From Azospirillum humicireducens (GTDB taxonomy: Bacteria > Pseudomonadota > Alphaproteobacteria > Azospirillales > Azospirillaceae), in contig NZ_CP015285.1 of the NCBI RefSeq assembly GCF_001639105.2, positions 364,501 to 428,500 on the forward strand: a stretch of 64,000 nt of DNA, read 5' to 3'. The stretch's first letter is position 1, and each line of letters starts with the position of its first letter. This document shows, piece after piece, positions 63,980 through 64,000 of this stretch. The notes under the pieces are model-generated. The model made no database searches. It saw nothing but the letters and a program-made list of their open reading frames with translations, and was not told the DNA's origin. The position numbers and the translations under genes were made by a program.

Positions 63980-64000
63980 GCGGGATGTCTTCCGGGTGGG

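Overview
The window is GC-rich chromosomal DNA from an alphaproteobacterium. The best guess is Rhodospirillales, in or near Azospirillum. This rests on overall protein style, the RNA polymerase and ribosomal protein sequences, a DUF3126 gene and an alphaproteobacterial-type small RNA. It is not a phylogenetic placement.

Left third (1-19.3 kb, accessory and housekeeping genes). An MBOAT acyltransferase and its truncated SGNH-type partner (polysaccharide O-acetylation) read leftward. prfB follows, with an intact programmed +1 frameshift. Next come a small secreted peptidoglycan-binding protein, a small flagellar-rod-like protein, a lone otsB, a predicted small RNA carrying an unpaired UUUCCUCCCU, a 20-residue membrane peptide and a ROK sugar kinase. 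A membrane ankyrin protein with a decayed AAA domain converges on a caspase-fold protein (SH3 and MORN repeats) that has lost both catalytic residues. After DUF3126 and a small membrane protein, a co-directional block encodes two NitT/TauT-type ABC modules: two ATPases and three permeases, with a single binding protein.

Middle (19.3-29.9 kb). A branched-chain-amino-acid-type ABC cassette reads leftward (LivF, LivG, a LivH-LivM fusion, a binding protein), with a MarR regulator upstream. An outer-membrane beta-barrel and a Wza-like export lipoprotein follow. After these come two small genes, one interrupted by an amber codon, then tRNA-Thr, rlmB, tRNA-Tyr and tRNA-Gly.

Right (29.9-61.3 kb). 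This is the translation and transcription supercluster, all on the plus strand: tuf, tRNA-Trp, secE, nusG, rplKAJL, rpoB, rpoC, an alpha/beta-hydrolase-fold gene lacking its nucleophile, rpsL, rpsG, fusA, a second tuf, then the S10 and spc operons (rpsJ to secY) and adk. Promoters or leader hairpins can be read ahead of tRNA-Tyr, tRNA-Trp, rpsL and rpsJ. Three things stand out. The second tuf has a one-base deletion at codon 7. The fusA beside it is unusually divergent. The cluster stops at adk, so the usual rpsM-rpsK-rpoA-rplQ segment is elsewhere.

The end (61.3-64 kb) holds, on the minus strand, a FadR-type GntR regulator, an EamA transporter and a cysteine-rich lipoprotein with a Tudor-like C-terminus. 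I saw no insertion sequence, prophage or CRISPR array. The window looks like core chromosome with small accessory insertions. No single large new system was evident; the most unusual items are the broken tuf with its divergent fusA, the small RNA, and three proteins with enzyme folds that lack their catalytic residues.
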